Below are positions 9,901 through 17,239 of a DNA stretch of 61,328 bases, one piece after another. The number at the start of each line of letters is the position of its first letter. The first letter of the stretch is position 1. Under the pieces are notes generated by a model. It did not search any database and was not told the origin of the DNA. It worked only from the letters and a program-made list of their open reading frames with translations. The position numbers were made by a program, and so were the translations under genes. The DNA is taken from NCBI GenBank assembly GCA_022824205.1, contig JAJEAI010000046.1:1-61328 (forward strand), written 5' to 3'. The stretch is from Candidatus Binatia bacterium (GTDB lineage Bacteria > Desulfobacterota > Binatia > UBA9968 > JAJDTQ01).

Positions 9901-10186
9901 GCTGAACTCTAGGCCGAGTCTCCTGACAGTTCTCTCCTACGGACTCGCAACGTCGACGTCCACCCACGTTCTCGGGCATGTGGCTGTCCCCAAATACAAT
10001 CAGGAAGACCCGAATCATGGACGATTGGCCGAGCTTTCCCGTCGTTGCCGTGTGTCACTGCAAAATGATGAAGAGGGACTCGCGGGTTTGGAGTCACAAA
10101 TCGATTTGTTGGCTGCGAGGATATGGGGCATCACCCCAGTAGAACTCGGCGCCATTCAGGATACGCTGTCGGAAACGTACGCATGA
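6926..10186 (+). CDS. Type IIG-like nuclease-N6-adenine methyltransferase fusion (defence)
   Basis: The 1086-residue product joins three parts. Residues about 1-150 carry a PD-(D/E)XK nuclease pattern: E36, D66 in GGRID, and E75-Y-K77. The central part is a gamma-class N6-adenine methyltransferase, with motif I DPACGSGTF near residue 402, FDLNPLAVMASRTNYL near 447 and catalytic NPPW near 604. The last third (about 750-1086) looks like a target recognition domain. The ATG at 6926 is chosen because GGAGG lies five bases upstream; TTG 6905 and ATG 6914 are alternatives. GC is clearly lower than in nuo, and codons such as TTA and CGT are more common. Relatives by architecture are Eco57I-type enzymes, Type ISP enzymes and DISARM DrmMI. 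It should methylate, and may cut, specific DNA. Confidence 0.85.
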   Translation: MNQGLEPLIEEHSRIMADQMVKAAEWADSEEDLRHECNKLIDEFISRAGLAVKGRHEYGLAGGRIDSKYGGVVIEYKHSKGSGKIGEDSEGSGFKAVVAQIRKRFRDLQDEERVGAERILGVGCDGDTLVFIRKRGNKLEAEEPHPVTPHTVQRLLRAIVSLGARGLSFTPENLAAHFGSSGTTAQDGIRLIHALIHGTGSPKAQTFFRQWQILFGEVCGYNIQGQSPKIKKLADHYKIHDPRPAEILFAVHTYYAILMKLLAAEIVASFSPIGTSALKRLIAAPTAAKLAREMRSLEQGGIWSQLGIRNFLEGDLFSWYLDAWNKGCSDAIRAMTRTLDTFDPTTLSVDPAESRDLLKQLYQQLFPKSVRHDLGEYYTPDWLAALVLDEVGYDGNPDDRLLDPACGSGTFLVMALNRVRQWYDEHRHECGFGEDELLRRILRNIIGFDLNPLAVMASRTNYLMAIRDLLPHAGNVELPVYLCDSIMTPSEYGDIFVGGLDRARQLKTSVGDFNIPVEIARDREQIGRYADTLESCVRDEYSADEFIDRLEDEALPAKQVDLHKELYAKLQKLDANNQNGIWARIIKNAFAPLFTDKVDYVVGNPPWVNWESLPDGYRNAMKPLWFNYGLFTLSGSAGRLGGGKKDLSMLFTYSAVDNYLSPGGRLGFVITQTVFKTQGAGDGFRRLRYMQEQPEKTWHLKPIVVHDLSAMQVFEGATNRTAVFVCEKTSEPFSWPVPYAAWRGPSRVAQHESLEAVQTSTTRTDMAAMPVRVAEESSPYLTAPTPALPGIRKVIGRSEYKGYAGCCTWLNGVYWIRVLGTSPNGADLIIENLHDVGTKVRRVEAVIEPDLVYPLLRGRDVQRWRAEPSAYVILTQDPSTRKGIPEAEMKRRWPKTFAYLKQFEGDPAHPARGTLRARSGYRQYFKPSDPFYSMYNVGPYTLADWKVVWREQSSIFQAALVGLEGQRAVLPDHKLMLVPCATREEAEFLLAMLNSRPSLLTVLSYGLATSTSTHVLGHVAVPKYNQEDPNHGRLAELSRRCRVSLQNDEEGLAGLESQIDLLAARIWGITPVELGAIQDTLSETYA

Positions 10187-10447
10187 TGTTTCCCCGCACA
10201 GTGGTGGGGGCAAGCTTCGCCACGTTGAAGACTGTGCGTCACAGATTGTGTGAAGTAGACAGGCAGATAGGGTAGACGAATTGAGGGTAAGGCGGACCAG
10301 AGGGGGCGCTTGAGCAAGAAGGGCACGACAACACAGCACTCCGGCCCTGGGAGTTCGGTCGCCTCGTCCGTACGGGTGGGCTGAAATTGGTGGAGGTTGC
10401 GGTGTGAATCCCGTCGGTCAGGCGCAAGCACACCAGGAGCGAAATCA

Positions 10448-11044
10448 ATGGCAGATGAGGACAACGACAAACTTCGCTTGCCTGACTTGCAAACGGATGC
10501 CGCGAGGCATGCGCGGAGGGCGTTCGAACGCGATGTTGTCGAAATGTTGTCAAGGGAGCGCCAAGTCTCCTTCAATATCCTGGTCTGGGGCATGTCCCCC
10601 GCCAAAGATTCTCCCATCGCCAGGAAGCGGCGGGACATCGCCAAACAGCTTATCGACGACGGTCACAATGCCATGTTCAGCGAGGACTTGGTCCACTTAG
10701 GTCGCGGAAAGGGCCTCTCTGAGGCGAGCAAGGAACTCGCCCAAGCGCAAGTCGCCGACCTTGTCATCGCGTTGGTGGAGGGGTCGCCTGGAGCGCTCGC
10801 TGAGGTCTGTGACTTCTGTGTTCGCCCGGATATCGTTCACAAGGTCCTGATACTGGCTCCTGACGGGTACAAGACCGGGTATCCCGGCGCAGGCGACTTG
10901 CGGGATTTGGACCACGGCTATGGTGCGGTACATTGGTATCAGCCGCATGACGTCGTGACCTGCGACCTGTTGACACAGGCCTGCAAGCGCGTCCAAGCTA
11001 GACGCAGTATTGTCTATCGTCATGGGCCGGGAAGCGCGCGCTGA
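10448..11044 (+). CDS. Rossmann-like SLOG/nucleoside-deoxyribosyltransferase-type protein in defence cassette
   Basis: The 198-residue product has an N-terminal charged helix (1-40), then a Rossmann-like alpha/beta core. This has a beta strand at FNILVWGMSP (42-51), a helix ending in AKQLIDDGHNAMFSED, and the segment D104-VIALVE111-GSPGALAE119. A strand, a small helix and an acid or polar side chain in the E-x-SPGAxAE position are typical of the SLOG, TIR-like and nucleoside 2-deoxyribosyltransferase group, which act on nucleotides or NAD in several anti-phage systems. I cannot say which subgroup it belongs to. ATG 10448 has AGGAG upstream. The stop overlaps the start of the SNF2 gene (TGATG), so the two are probably made together. 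Confidence 0.6.
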   Translation: MADEDNDKLRLPDLQTDAARHARRAFERDVVEMLSRERQVSFNILVWGMSPAKDSPIARKRRDIAKQLIDDGHNAMFSEDLVHLGRGKGLSEASKELAQAQVADLVIALVEGSPGALAEVCDFCVRPDIVHKVLILAPDGYKTGYPGAGDLRDLDHGYGAVHWYQPHDVVTCDLLTQACKRVQARRSIVYRHGPGSAR

Positions 11045-14007
11045 TGTCAAACGAAGAGAAAATCGATTGGGAAGCAGGCTACGCGATGCAGGACAGAGAG
11101 ACTATGTTTCTCTTATACACGGTAGCCGAGGGTTTGTGTCGAAGCATTGACGATTTCGCAGCGCACTTTAGTGGACCTGTGGGTGATCGTGTCAAGGAGT
11201 TGGTCGTCGGTGGATTCGTGGAGGAGACGGACGGTCGTGTGGCCCTTACGGACAGGGGCCGCTTCGTATTGGGGGACCTTGCCGAGGGACCTGGAACCAA
11301 AGGAGCAGAACCGGAGATCCGCAAGGGCTCATGGGTTATCAGTACCCAACCCTTGTACATCGACGAGGGAATCGGCATCATACAACAGGTTCAGGGAGAT
11401 CAGGCGAAAGTGGAGTTCCGGCCGACGGTCTTCTCGAAGCCTCCCTATCGCACGGTTTCGCGTCACTTGGGTCTCGACCAACTCCGAGTTGTCAAGTCGC
11501 CATGGGAACGGTTGAGAGACGGTGATTTTGACGAGAACTGGCGGTGTGCTCTCCGGACGCTCGCAGCGCGGTTGTTCATCTGCAACGGCGACGGCCAACT
11601 GAGCCATGCGCGCACCGATCTCTTGCCACATCAGATCAGCGTGGCGCATAAGGTCGTCGTCAGCGCGCGGCGGCGCTATTTGATTGCGGACGAGGTAGGG
11701 CTGGGAAAGACGATTGAGACAGGGATGATCCTCTACGCCCTGCGGCAGCGGGGCGAGGCGAGGCGAGTGCTGATCGTGGCCCCTGCCGGTCTGACCTTAC
11801 AATGGCAGGAGGAGATGGAGGACAAATTCGGCCTGAAGTTCGCTGTGTACCGGGAAGACGTGAACGGACCATTGGCCTTCGACCAGATAGACTACCTCAT
11901 CGCTTCCGTGGATACCTTGAAACTAGATCGGCCCATAAGGAAGGGCCGAGACGGTGGGCACAAATCCTTGGTGCTCGGTGCACACAACTGGGACGTGGTG
12001 GTTTTTGACGAGGCGCACAGGCTCGCGGCGAAGACTTGGTCGTCGAAAAAGACCGACAAGACGCTCAACTATCATCTGGCCGAGGCCCTGCAGGAGCGTT
12101 GCCGCGCCTTGATTCTTCTTACCGCGACCCCGCATCAAGGAGACGATTCCAAGTTTCAGAATCTAGTTTCGCTGCTGCACCCCAATGTCACTTTTGATGA
12201 GTTCGCTCACCGAGGTAACGGAGATGCTGTCGTTCCCTTTACCGACCTTATCTTGCGCAATCGCAAGAGCAAAGTAACCGACGCTGAAGGGCACCCGATA
12301 TTCAAGGGTATGGATGTGCACCCGGTCGCCGTAACTCTTCGTGATGACGGAGAAAGGCAGTTCCACAGGAAATTGGAAGCCTACCTGCGGGAAGGGTACG
12401 GATTCGCGGACCAAAGCCCTGGCGACACGAGACACAAGGCCATCGGCTTTGTGATGACGACGTTCCAAAAGTTGGCGGCGAGCAGTACCAGGGCTATCAA
12501 GGCTGCCCTAGAGAAGCGCGCTACCAATCTTCGCGCCGACGCTGATTCTCAGCCAGAATCTGCCCATGTGGAAACCGATGCGCGACACCAAGGCGAGGCA
12601 GAGTCTCGTCGCGCGGAGCAGGTCCGCCAAGCATTCGTCGAAACCGAAGTTGACATGTTGGACAGACTTCTCGCGATGCAGGTTCCGGGCGACGCGAAGC
12701 AGAGAGAGATGTTGGAGGTGATCGAGTCTGTAAGCAGGGATGCACCAGATCAGCGCATTCTCATATTCACCGAATACCTCGCGACGCAGGACTTCTTGAT
12801 TGAGTCGCTGGAGACAGCTTACGGGCTGGGTTGCGCGACGTACATTCGCGGCGGCATGACTTTGTGGGAAAAGCGGAGGAACATAAACGAGTTTCGAGAC
12901 CGGAGGGAGGTGCGGTTTCTTGTCTCTACAGAAGCGGGTGGAGAGGGTATCAACCTTCAGTTTGCCCACGTGATGGTCAATTATGACTTGCCCTGGAACC
13001 CGTTCCGGCTAGCGCAACGATACGGACGCCTCGACCGCTACGGGCAAAGTCATCGTGTTCAGGTCTTCAATTTGCAGAATGCCGGAACCATTGAGGACAA
13101 AGTCCGAGGATATCTGGAGGACAAGACGAAACGAGCAGCCGAGCGACTGACCAAAGTGACCGGGGAGACGGTCGCGGAGATCGAGCAGGGTTTGCTTGGG
13201 TTGTTCGATGAACATTTGAACTACGAGAAAATCTACCGTGATGGGTTGGCGAAAGGTGACATTAAACCCTCGCAGAGGGAGATCGACCGGGCAGTCAAGC
13301 GCGCGGAACACTCTTACGAAATCGCGTATGCCAGTCTGTTCAGTAAGGATATCTCTCCTTTCAATCCGGATCGCTTCAAGCACGAGGTGCAGAGTCCGCT
13401 GACTCTGGACGATGTGAAGACGCTGGTGCTTGAGTTTGTCAGGCACTCCGGCCGCAAGGTTAGCGAATCAAGTGACGGGTTGTTTGAATTCCTCCTGCCG
13501 GACAGTCTGAAGGGTCAAGAGGACTTGAAGCAGCGCTATGAAAAGGTCACGTTCGACCGGGCGGAGGCCATTCGTCACGGTGAGTTGGAATTCATGGGAA
13601 TCGGACACCCATTCACGAACGCTGTTCTCAAGCACACTGGTTCAGTTGATTTCGGGGGATTGGCGGGTTCCAAGTGGATTCGATCGGCAAAGGCCTCCTC
13701 GGATGGCGGGACGTTGTTCAACTTCACCGTGCGGGTATCGGAGCAGACAGACAAGGGGGAAACTGTTTCCTTCAAGTTTGTCCCAGTATTCGTGAGGGAC
13801 GACGGAAAAATTGGTTCGGGCGAGAACGCGATCCAGACCGGAGCGCTTGACCTCAGGACTCACGAAAACTGGCCGATGGCGAGGGTTAGGGATGCTGAGA
13901 AGTTACGAGAGCAAGCCGAGGGACATGCGCTCAATGAATGCGCACAGTACAAGCCTTGGGCAGAGGACGTATTCTGTGTGAACGCCTTGCGGATCGAGGC
14001 GTTGTAG
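11044..14007 (+). CDS. SNF2/RapA-type DEAD-like helicase (DrmD-like translocase)
   Basis: The 987-residue product begins with a winged-helix-like domain (about 15-80). It is followed by a superfamily 2 motor with Walker A DEVGLGKTIETG near residue 215, DEAH near 322, LTATPHQGDDSKF near 360, and the motif V/VI block STEAGGEGINLQ to QRYGRLDRYGQ near 628-668. About 300 residues of unassigned C-terminal sequence follow. The motor is closest in pattern to RapA/HepA and to DrmD of DISARM. No nuclease motif was seen in it. Translational overlap with the preceding gene, shared low GC and a nearby methylase support a role as the DNA or RNA-polymerase translocase of a defence system. Confidence 0.82.
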   Translation: MSNEEKIDWEAGYAMQDRETMFLLYTVAEGLCRSIDDFAAHFSGPVGDRVKELVVGGFVEETDGRVALTDRGRFVLGDLAEGPGTKGAEPEIRKGSWVISTQPLYIDEGIGIIQQVQGDQAKVEFRPTVFSKPPYRTVSRHLGLDQLRVVKSPWERLRDGDFDENWRCALRTLAARLFICNGDGQLSHARTDLLPHQISVAHKVVVSARRRYLIADEVGLGKTIETGMILYALRQRGEARRVLIVAPAGLTLQWQEEMEDKFGLKFAVYREDVNGPLAFDQIDYLIASVDTLKLDRPIRKGRDGGHKSLVLGAHNWDVVVFDEAHRLAAKTWSSKKTDKTLNYHLAEALQERCRALILLTATPHQGDDSKFQNLVSLLHPNVTFDEFAHRGNGDAVVPFTDLILRNRKSKVTDAEGHPIFKGMDVHPVAVTLRDDGERQFHRKLEAYLREGYGFADQSPGDTRHKAIGFVMTTFQKLAASSTRAIKAALEKRATNLRADADSQPESAHVETDARHQGEAESRRAEQVRQAFVETEVDMLDRLLAMQVPGDAKQREMLEVIESVSRDAPDQRILIFTEYLATQDFLIESLETAYGLGCATYIRGGMTLWEKRRNINEFRDRREVRFLVSTEAGGEGINLQFAHVMVNYDLPWNPFRLAQRYGRLDRYGQSHRVQVFNLQNAGTIEDKVRGYLEDKTKRAAERLTKVTGETVAEIEQGLLGLFDEHLNYEKIYRDGLAKGDIKPSQREIDRAVKRAEHSYEIAYASLFSKDISPFNPDRFKHEVQSPLTLDDVKTLVLEFVRHSGRKVSESSDGLFEFLLPDSLKGQEDLKQRYEKVTFDRAEAIRHGELEFMGIGHPFTNAVLKHTGSVDFGGLAGSKWIRSAKASSDGGTLFNFTVRVSEQTDKGETVSFKFVPVFVRDDGKIGSGENAIQTGALDLRTHENWPMARVRDAEKLREQAEGHALNECAQYKPWAEDVFCVNALRIEAL

Positions 14008-14317
14008 GATCACGACGATCACGTAGCCCATAGGACAGATTCGGCAACCGAATCAACTCATCGGTCATGCGGGGCGGGTCGAAGTCAACGCTCTCTGCTT
14101 CCGGCATGGCCGGCAAAGCAACTATTCTATGCCCTTGCCTTGCAGTGTCTGATGGTCTCCCATGGTCAGCAGCACATAGCCATATCATTGCAAACGCTGC
14201 TTCCTAAGTTGAGGTGGATCAAAGCGTGGCGGAAGCAGCAGTGAGAACCAACCCACAAGCCGAAACCTCCGTGTGTGTAGTCCCACATCACCAATAAATG
14301 GGCTGCAACAAGGTTTG
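14008..14317. other. intergenic gap at right border of defence cassette
   Basis: These 310 bases lie between the convergent SNF2 gene and phzF-like gene. They hold the minus-strand relic at 14036-14110 described separately. I see no integrase site, inverted repeat, tRNA or clear terminator in the remainder. Confidence 0.6.
14036..14110 (-). pseudogene. relic or second copy of the short protein at 15116-15298
   Basis: Read on the minus strand, 25 codons here align without gaps to 25 codons of the 60-residue protein at 15125-15199. By my count 15 of 25 residues are identical, sharing the pattern AMP-x-A-x-x-V-x-F-x-PPR-x-x-D-x-L-x-RLP-x-L. The frame here has no stop after the motif and runs on into the SNF2 gene as far as 13931, so it may be a broken copy. 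An open frame upstream begins at 14188. Nucleotide identity is much lower than protein identity, which argues for an old, protein-level relation rather than a fresh duplication. Confidence 0.5.
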
Positions 14318-15112
14318 TCACGCAAGCAGTTCACCTCGCAGGACTGTGACTGCCCGGCCCGACAGCACGATGCGTTCGCCCTGGACGGTGACCTTGACAA
14401 GCCCGCCGCGCGTCGACACCTGCCGGGCCGTGAACGCGTTCCGCCCGATGCGCTGTTGCCAGTAGGGTCCGAGGCAGCAGTGGGCCGATCCCGTGACGGG
14501 GTCCTCGTCCACTCCGGTGCCGGGGGCGAAGAAGCGCGACACGAAGTCGACCCCCTCGGCCTCCGCCCGCGCGGTGACGATGATCCCGCGCGTCTCAAGC
14601 TTCTTCAAGGCCGAAAAATCGGGTGAGAGCCACTCGACGGTCGCTTGCGTGTCCACCTCGACGAGGTAGTCGAAGCGGTTCCGGCCGACCCAGGCCGGCT
14701 CGAACCCGAAGGCTTCGGCCAGCCCGGCGGGCGCGGGCACGGGTTCCGCCGGTTCCGCCGGGAAGTCCATTTCGATCCAATCGGATCGCCTGTTCGCCGA
14801 CAAGCGCCCGGAGCGGGTATGAAAGACCGCTGGAGCGTTCGCCTGCAGATGCCCGTCCTCCCACAGCACGTGAGCGCTAGCCAGCGTGGCGTGCCCGCAA
14901 AGGTCGACCTCCACGGCGGGCGTGAACCAGCGCAGGTCGTACTCGCCGTTCGGGCGGCGAACCAGGAACGCGGTCTCCGACAGGTTCATCTCGCGCGCGA
15001 CGCGCTGCATCCACGTAACGTCGGCAGGGGCGGGCAACAGGCACACGGCCGCCGGGTTGCCCGAAAACGGCTCGCTGGTAAAGGCATCGACTTGGGTGAT
15101 TGTCAGGGGCAT
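14318..15112 (-). CDS. PhzF family isomerase/epimerase
   Basis: PhzF-like proteins have a diaminopimelate-epimerase fold and catalyse proton shifts on small acids; most members have no assigned substrate. The 264-residue product begins with the typical TQVDAFTSEPFSGNPAAVCL. It has the catalytic glutamate at E46 in NLSETAFL, a DLCGHATLASAHVL segment, and the C-terminal VDEDPVTGSAHC loop. Length fits the family. No phenazine genes are nearby, so a phenazine role is unlikely. A short open frame encoding an unknown 60-residue protein lies three bases upstream and probably shares its transcript. Confidence 0.9.
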   Translation of the reverse strand: MPLTITQVDAFTSEPFSGNPAAVCLLPAPADVTWMQRVAREMNLSETAFLVRRPNGEYDLRWFTPAVEVDLCGHATLASAHVLWEDGHLQANAPAVFHTRSGRLSANRRSDWIEMDFPAEPAEPVPAPAGLAEAFGFEPAWVGRNRFDYLVEVDTQATVEWLSPDFSALKKLETRGIIVTARAEAEGVDFVSRFFAPGTGVDEDPVTGSAHCCLGPYWQQRIGRNAFTARQVSTRGGLVKVTVQGERIVLSGRAVTVLRGELLA

Positions 15113-15115
15113 CGA

Positions 15116-15298
15116 CTACTCAGGGAGTTCAGGGAGCCTGAGCAGTGGGTCCCCCAGGCGCGGAGGCTCGAATTCCACTTCGGCCGCCGCTGGCATCGCC
15201 AGCAGTTCGATGATGCCGGCCCACTCCTCGGCATCGCTCACCTGTCGGGCGTACTCTTTGCTGGCGGCGTCCCTTGTATCCATGCGCTGAGATCTCAT
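15116..15298 (-). CDS. short protein of unknown family upstream of phzF-like gene
   Basis: The open frame encodes 60 residues and ends three bases before the phzF-like start. Its C-terminal half has the pattern shared with the relic at 14036-14110. It has no membrane segment, signal peptide or cysteine. The first ATG (15298) and a second one five codons on are both possible; neither has a strong ribosome binding site. The conserved partner motif is the main reason to believe that it is real. Function unknown. Confidence 0.45.
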   Translation of the reverse strand: MRSQRMDTRDAASKEYARQVSDAEEWAGIIELLAMPAAAEVEFEPPRLGDPLLRLPELPE

Positions 15299-15443
15299 GC
15301 ACGAACGGATATCTTACCACAACCCTCCGGACAAGCCTGATTGACAGACGTAACCGACAGGGATTAACTAACTTCATTTTTGCCGGTGTGGCGGCAATGG
15401 GGGGGCAACAGCCGGCAAGCGCCCCCGCGAAGGAACCCGATAC

Positions 15444-17195
15444 ATGGCAACGGTTGAAACCGACAAACGAACATCCAACACGGCCGATGATACCCTGGCG
15501 CGCAAGAGCCGCGACGCGGACGTCGTCTCGGGCGGCCACCTGGCGGCGGCGGCCCTCAAGAACGAGGGCGTGGACACCATCTTCACCTTGTGCGGCGGGC
15601 ACATTATCGACATTTACGACGGCTGCATCGACCACGGCATACGCGTGGTCGACGTACGCCATGAGCAGGTGGCGGCCCACGCGGCGGACGGCTACGCCCG
15701 GCAGACGGGGCGGCTGGGTTGCGTGGTGACGACGGCGGGGCCGGGCTTCACCAACGCGCTCACGGGCATCGCCACGGCGTTCCGGTCGGAGAGCCCGGTG
15801 CTCCACATCGGCGGGCAGGGGGCACTCACCCAGCACAAGATGGGATCGCTGCAGGACTTGCCGCACGTGGACATCGCCGCGCCCATCACCAAGTTCTCGG
15901 CGAGCGTGCGTTCCACCGAGCGCATCGCCGACATGGTGGCCATGGCCGCGCGCGAGTGTTTCGCCGGAGCGCCGGGGCCGAGCTACCTGGAAATCCCCCG
16001 GGACGTACTCGACCGTGAGGTGCCGGCGAACAAGGCGGTGGTGCCGGAGGCCGGGGGCTCGCGGGCGTCCACCAAGTCCATCGGCGACCCGGCGGACGTG
16101 GAGAAGCTGGCGGAGCTGCTGGTGCGCTCCGAGCGCCCGGCGGTGCTGCTGGGCACCCAGGTGTGGACCTGCCGCGGGCACGAGGCGGCCGTGTCGCTCT
16201 TCAAGGCACTCAACGTGCCCTGCTACATGAACGGGGCCGCGCGCGGCGTGCTGCCGCCGGGCGACCCGCACGGCTTCAACCGCACCCGCGCCGACGCCTT
16301 CAACGAGGCTGACGTCATCGTCATCGTGGGCACGCCGTTCGACTTCCGCATGGGCTACGGCCGCAGGCTGCGCACCGACGCCGCCGTCGTCCACGTCGAC
16401 ATGGACTACCGCACGGTGGCCAAGAACCGCGACGTCTCCCTCGGGCTCGTGGGCGATCCCGGGGCGATCCTCAAGGCGGTGCACGCGGCGGTGGGCGAGC
16501 GCCCGGACAACGGCGCCGAGGGCCGCGCGCGCTGGCTGGAGCATCTCCGTGGCCTCGAGGGGGAGCGCGCGGCAAAGCTCATGCCCCTCTTCCAATCCGA
16601 GGCCAACCCCATCCATCCCTACCGGGTGGCGTGGGAGCTCAACGAGTTCCTCACCGAGGACACCATCTACATCGGCGACGGCGGCGACGTGGTGACCATC
16701 AGCGCCCAGGCGGTGGAGCCGCGCGCTCCGGGCAACTGGATGGACCCGGGGGCCCTGGGCGCGTTGGGCGTGGGCACCGGCTTCGCGCTGGCGTCCAAGC
16801 TGGTGAACCCGGACAAGGAAGTCCTGTGCTACTACGGCGACGGTTCCTTCGGCATGACCGCCTTCGACATGGAGACCGCCAACCGCTTCGGCGCCCCTTA
16901 CATCGCGGTCATCGGCAACAACTCCGCCATGAACCAGATCCGCTACGGCCAGCTTTCCAAGTACGGCGAGGAGCGCGGCAACGTCGGCAACCTGCTGGGG
17001 GAGGTGCCGTTCTCCCGGTTCGCCGAGATGCTCGGCGGCTACGGCGAAGAGGTCACGGATTGCCGCGAGATCGCACCGGCGCTGCGCCGGGCGCGGGAGT
17101 CGGTGCGCGCCACCGGCAAGTCGGCGGTCGTCAACATCTGGGTGGACGCGGGCGAATGGGCGCCCGGCACCAAGCGTCAGACCATGTACCGCTAG
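15444..17195 (+). CDS. TPP-dependent 2-hydroxyacyl-CoA lyase / oxalyl-CoA decarboxylase-like enzyme
   Basis: The product (583 residues) has the three domains of the acetolactate synthase superfamily. The catalytic glutamate is at E74 in RHEQVAAHAADGYAR. A central Rossmann-like domain follows, then the TPP/Mg site GDGSFGM near 465, ending in GNN about 26 residues later. A charged N-terminal extension of some 28 residues precedes the first domain. The next gene is a clear formyl-CoA:oxalate CoA-transferase and the third is an acyl-CoA synthetase, so oxalyl-CoA or another 2-hydroxyacyl-CoA is a reasonable substrate. The GDG motif differs from the GDSAFG of classical Oxc, so acetolactate synthase-like activity remains possible. 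GAAGGAA precedes the ATG. Confidence 0.75.
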   Translation: MATVETDKRTSNTADDTLARKSRDADVVSGGHLAAAALKNEGVDTIFTLCGGHIIDIYDGCIDHGIRVVDVRHEQVAAHAADGYARQTGRLGCVVTTAGPGFTNALTGIATAFRSESPVLHIGGQGALTQHKMGSLQDLPHVDIAAPITKFSASVRSTERIADMVAMAARECFAGAPGPSYLEIPRDVLDREVPANKAVVPEAGGSRASTKSIGDPADVEKLAELLVRSERPAVLLGTQVWTCRGHEAAVSLFKALNVPCYMNGAARGVLPPGDPHGFNRTRADAFNEADVIVIVGTPFDFRMGYGRRLRTDAAVVHVDMDYRTVAKNRDVSLGLVGDPGAILKAVHAAVGERPDNGAEGRARWLEHLRGLEGERAAKLMPLFQSEANPIHPYRVAWELNEFLTEDTIYIGDGGDVVTISAQAVEPRAPGNWMDPGALGALGVGTGFALASKLVNPDKEVLCYYGDGSFGMTAFDMETANRFGAPYIAVIGNNSAMNQIRYGQLSKYGEERGNVGNLLGEVPFSRFAEMLGGYGEEVTDCREIAPALRRARESVRATGKSAVVNIWVDAGEWAPGTKRQTMYR

Positions 17196-17239
17196 TCCGG
17201 CGTCTCCGGACACCACACGAGGCACCAGCAGGGAACTCC

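Noticed and set aside
10183..10275. 30-codon frame (MMFPRTVVGASF...) overlapping the methylase stop
   Set aside because: Too short, no ribosome binding site of its own, and ends before any domain; a weak likeness of its first residues to longer proteins may be chance.
6926..14007. Complete DISARM or BREX system
   Set aside because: drmA, drmB (DUF1998), drmC (PLD), brxL/brxC and pglZ are all missing; only methylase- and translocase-like parts are present.
14318..15112. Phenazine biosynthesis
   Set aside because: Only the PhzF fold is present; no phzABCDEG genes are nearby and most PhzF-family proteins are unrelated to phenazines.
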